From NCBI GenBank assembly GCA_034668825.1, contig JAXDOR010000139.1, positions 19,209 to 83,208 of the forward strand: a stretch of 64,000 nucleotides of DNA. The letters run 5' to 3'. Each line of letters opens with the position of its first letter. The stretch's first letter is position 1. This document shows, piece by piece, positions 61,781 to 64,000 of the stretch. The notes beneath the pieces were generated by a model that did not search any database, was not told where the DNA came from, and saw nothing but the letters and a program-made list of their open reading frames with translations. The translations under genes were made by a program, and so were the position numbers. Source of the DNA: CANKHA01 sp034668825. GTDB taxonomy: Bacteria; Pseudomonadota; Alphaproteobacteria; Rhizobiales; Xanthobacteraceae.

Positions 61781-61806
61781 AAAGCCCGGCGTTTCCGCCG
61801 GGCTTT
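61781..61806 (-). terminator. Rho-independent terminator of the carD gene
   Basis: aaagcccggcg and cgccgggcttt around tttc. On the minus strand it ends in CTTTTTGATT, 35 bp after the carD stop. Confidence 0.88.
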
Positions 61807-61841
61807 CCGTAACTTCGCAGAACGCGAGAGAATCGCGCGGC

Positions 61842-62660
61842 TTACGCCGCCTCTTCCTCGACCACGGCTTCCGCCTCGTCGGCGGGCTTCGGTCCGCGCC
61901 GCGGGCCCTTGGCCAGCGCCGCCTCGATCTCCTTCACCGCCTCGGTCTCGGTGACGCGCTGCACCGCCGAGATTTCGCGCGACAGCCGGTCGAGCGCCGC
62001 TTCGTAAAGCTGGCGTTCGCTGTAGGACTGTTCCGGCTGCGAGTCGGAGCGGAACAGGTCGCGCACCACCTCGGCAATGGCGACGATGTCGCCGGAATTG
62101 ATCTTGGCCTCGTATTCCTGCGCGCGGCGCGACCACATCGTGCGCTTGACGCGGGCGCGGCCCTTCAGCGTCTCCAGCGCGCGCTTGACCATCGGCGGCT
62201 CGGCGAGCTTGCGCATGCCGACGCTGACGATCTTGGCGGTGGGAACGCGCAGCGTCATCTTGTCCTTGATGAAGTTGATGACGAACAGTTCCAGCGTGGC
62301 GCCGGCCACCTCCTGCTCCTCGATGGAGAGGATCTGGCCGACCCCATGGGCCGGATAGACAATGAACTCATTGGTCTTGAAGCCTTGACGTTGTGTAGTC
62401 TTCTTGTTGCTGGTCATCCCAGGAATTGCTCCTTCACCTTCCGGCTTGCGCGGGGCGGCAGGTTTGGCTACGGGAGCCACGCGGCGGGCTGTACCGCGCG
62501 CAGCTTGCGGGCTCCTCCGGCTTGCGCCAGGGGATCTCTTCTTCTTCGTCCGCCGGGTAGCGGGTGCGGAGGGCTTCTTCCTCCGGTTGGCCCCGGTCGA
62601 TGCCTTCTTCGAAGCGGTCTTCACGGCCTTCTTCGAACGTTGACGCGATTTTGCTGCCAC
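61842..62660 (-). CDS. carD: CarD-family transcriptional regulator with basic N-terminal tail
   Basis: A 272-residue protein if translated from the GTG at 62660. Residues ~90-260 are a CarD/CdnL domain: FKTNEFIVYPAHGVGQILSI (RNA polymerase-binding Tudor-like part) and a helical DNA-binding part with RMWSRRAQEYEAKI-type residues (MWSRRAQEYEAKINSGD). The first ~80 residues are a Lys/Arg/Ala/Pro-rich histone-H1-like tail. An ATG at 62417 with AGGAG 11 nt upstream would give a 191-residue CarD without the tail; both starts may be used. CarD stabilises open promoter complexes. A terminator follows; fdxA lies upstream. Confidence 0.88.
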   Translation of the reverse strand: MAAKSRQRSKKAVKTASKKASTGANRRKKPSAPATRRTKKKRSPGASRRSPQAARGTARRVAPVAKPAAPRKPEGEGAIPGMTSNKKTTQRQGFKTNEFIVYPAHGVGQILSIEEQEVAGATLELFVINFIKDKMTLRVPTAKIVSVGMRKLAEPPMVKRALETLKGRARVKRTMWSRRAQEYEAKINSGDIVAIAEVVRDLFRSDSQPEQSYSERQLYEAALDRLSREISAVQRVTETEAVKEIEAALAKGPRRGPKPADEAEAVVEEEAA

Positions 62661-63035
62661 TGCTCTCTGCGTGGGTTACACGCCCTCTGAAAAGACGCCA
62701 CGGGAACGCACCGAAAAAATAGGCTCCCAGGGGGAGCTATCGGCTGCGGTATTCTCTTGGTTATGCAGCTATATAGCACATTTTCGGGAAAAATCAAAGC
62801 TTTATGGCAGTGCAAACCGGCAATCCAGCCATTCGCCACTGCAAAATCGCATAATTGGTTAAAAGCGCGCCTAGGTTGTCGCTTAATCCGGTTTCGCGGA
62901 TCGACCTGTCTTAGGTCTACCGAAATCGTCATGCCCGGCTTTGTGCCGGGCATCCGTCTTAGGTCCGCGCAGATCAAGACGTGGATGGCCGGGACGAGCC
63001 CAGCCGTGACGATAATAGGGTCGCGGCCGAAGTCC
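62661..63035. other. Intergenic region with a REP-like element
   Basis: 375 bp between fdxA and carD. It contains the REP copy at 62928-63011. Open frames here have no ribosome site and partly translate the repeat. The carD promoter should lie here. Confidence 0.4.
62928..63011. repeat. REP-like palindromic repeat, full copy
   Basis: gtcatgcccggctttgtgcc at the left is matched by an inverted right arm ending cgtgac, with an inner agac/gtct pairing. It is the same family as at 20915 and 24145, more diverged. Confidence 0.7.
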
Positions 63036-63371
63036 CTAATCCCCGCTTCCGCCCTTCGGGGAAAAATACTGCTTCTTGCCCGCCACGCCCTCCCAGTCCT
63101 TGGCGTCCGCCGGCGGCTCTTTCTTGGCGGTAATATTCGGCCAGGTCTTGGCGTATTCGGCGTTCAGCTCCAGCCATTCCTCCAGGCCGGGCTCGGTGTC
63201 GGGCTTGATCGCTTCCGCCGGACATTCCGGCTCACACACGCCGCAATCGATGCATTCGTCCGGATGGATGACCAGCATGTTGTCGCCCTCGTAGAAGCAG
63301 TCCACCGGGCAGACTTCGACGCAGTCGGTATATTTGCATTTGATGCAGGCTTCAGTGACGACGTAAGTCAT
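63036..63371 (-). CDS. fdxA: Seven-iron ferredoxin FdxA
   Basis: A 111-residue ferredoxin. ACIKCKYTDCVEVCPVDCF and CIDCGVCEPECPAEAI give a [3Fe-4S] and a [4Fe-4S] cluster (the first lacks the second Cys of a normal CxxCxxC). A short C-terminal extension is typical. It carries electrons in the cytoplasm. GGAG lies 6 nt before the ATG. It is next to carD on the same strand, an arrangement common in Bradyrhizobium and relatives. Confidence 0.93.
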   Translation of the reverse strand: MTYVVTEACIKCKYTDCVEVCPVDCFYEGDNMLVIHPDECIDCGVCEPECPAEAIKPDTEPGLEEWLELNAEYAKTWPNITAKKEPPADAKDWEGVAGKKQYFSPKGGSGD

Positions 63372-63533
63372 CCAAAACTCCGGAACGGGTCAATTTTGAG
63401 TGCTGGCGTAGCGCAGGAACCTTGCTGCCGCAAGGGAAGCACCGGCCATTCTCAAGGCCCTTGAAGGCGATTTCGCTCGGCTGGTTTGGCCCGGCTGGAG
63501 ATAGTTATTCTTCGTGCTGGCGCCACTGCCGAG

Positions 63534-63698
63534 CTACTCGCCGGGTTTCTTGCCGTTGCCATTGTCGCGCTTTTCCGCGAGATCGCGCCACGCCTGCGCC
63601 ATCTGCAACAGCCGCGCCCTGTCTGCCGCGCTGGAGGATTTTGCCGCCAGCGCCAGACACTGTTCGGCGTAGCGCAGATACTCATCGACAGACGGCAT
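63534..63698 (-). CDS. Tiny helical protein, paralogue of the gene at 63827
   Basis: A 54-residue protein, MPSVDEYLRYAEQCLALAAK onward, ending in a hydrophilic Asn/Gly/Lys tail. The pattern YxxYAxxCLxLA ... LLxMAxAWxxLA is shared with the divergent gene at 63827-63988. GGGGGCG lies 8 nt before the ATG. Function unknown. Confidence 0.65.
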   Translation of the reverse strand: MPSVDEYLRYAEQCLALAAKSSSAADRARLLQMAQAWRDLAEKRDNGNGKKPGE

Positions 63699-63826
63699 GC
63701 GCCGACGCCCCCGAACGATTCGCCCTGTAACGGGCCGGGCTGCGATTGGTTCCCGACGCATAGCCGTCATGACGCCGAACGAGGTTCCACGCCTGGGCGT
63801 TCTCCCGGGTGGCTGAGGAGGCGACG

Positions 63827-63988
63827 ATGAAGGACGCGAAAACCTACCGGGAATATGCGGCGGACTGCATCCGCATCGCCAAAGGCATGAATCCGAACGA
63901 CCGCGAGGCGCTGCTCAAGATGGCGGAAGCCTGGGAAGAACGCGCGCGCGACGCCGAGCGTGCCGGCAAGGAAACGGACCGCAGCTAG
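63827..63988 (+). CDS. Tiny helical protein, paralogue of the gene at 63534
   Basis: A 53-residue protein, MKDAKTYREYAADCIRIAKG onward. A perfect AGGAGG lies 6 nt before the ATG, which is strong support for such a short gene. It shares YREYAADCxxIA ... LLKMAEAWEERA with its neighbour on the other strand. Function unknown; such proteins are frequent in Bradyrhizobium genomes. Confidence 0.7.
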   Translation: MKDAKTYREYAADCIRIAKGMNPNDREALLKMAEAWEERARDAERAGKETDRS

Positions 63989-64000
63989 TCAGGTCAAGGT

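Noticed and set aside
1..64000. CRISPR arrays, insertion sequences and rRNA genes
   Set aside because: I found no regularly spaced direct repeats, no transposase gene with terminal repeats, and no rRNA sequence.

Overview
The window is a chromosomal segment of an alphaproteobacterium, most likely a member of the Hyphomicrobiales close to Bradyrhizobium or the Xanthobacteraceae. This rests on the GC-rich backbone, a Bradyrhizobium-type porin, the carD/fdxA neighbourhood, the abundance of solute-binding proteins and CaiB, TRAP and PrpD genes, and dispersed REP-like palindromes. It is an inference from gene content; there is no rRNA gene to confirm it.

Backbone left of the island (1-33136): a 5'-complete, window-truncated TPR/O-GlcNAc-transferase-like gene; a porin; several orphan periplasmic binding proteins and a secreted beta-propeller protein; an orphan CoxL-type molybdenum hydroxylase; an apparent operon of an Fe3+-type ABC transporter with a PrpD-family protein and an SDR protein lacking catalytic residues; acyl-CoA genes (enoyl-CoA hydratase, CaiB transferase); the sulfate-activation operon cysQ-cysD-cysNC; and a TAXI-type TRAP transporter followed by a TauD dioxygenase and an SDR.

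Genomic island (about 33137-51948, 18.8 kb): it lies between a 45-bp direct repeat, one copy forming the 3' half of an intact tRNA-Arg(CCT) gene. The integrase at the left end carries two frameshifts. The right end has a mobilisation-type set: a T4SS-type DNA-transfer ATPase, an MT-A70 methyltransferase and a replication-relaxation protein. The cargo is unusual. There are three cytoplasmic type I asparaginase/GatD-family proteins, one fused behind an AAA-like P-loop NTPase and one with a C-terminal beta-rich extension; a paralogous AAA-like protein with an N-terminal HTH and a Walker A Lys-to-Arg change; an unknown protein; a complete GatA paralogue without GatB or GatC; and a separate module of a DUF4407-type membrane coiled-coil protein, small partners and a NYN nuclease. 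The HTH-NTPase, NTPase-asparaginase, asparaginase and unknown genes form one tight operon with a good sigma70-like promoter. I propose this as an undescribed amide-hydrolysing (Asn/Gln) conflict or defence system; the chemistry follows from the families, the defence role is inference.

Backbone right of the island (51981-64000): decayed tRNA fragments next to the integration site, a secreted beta-propeller protein, a SNase-like protein overlapping an M48 metalloprotease lipoprotein, a Bug-family binding protein, a PaoABC-type periplasmic aldehyde oxidoreductase operon, a small zinc-ribbon protein, a CarD regulator with a long basic N-terminal tail, ferredoxin FdxA, and a divergent pair of tiny paralogous genes.
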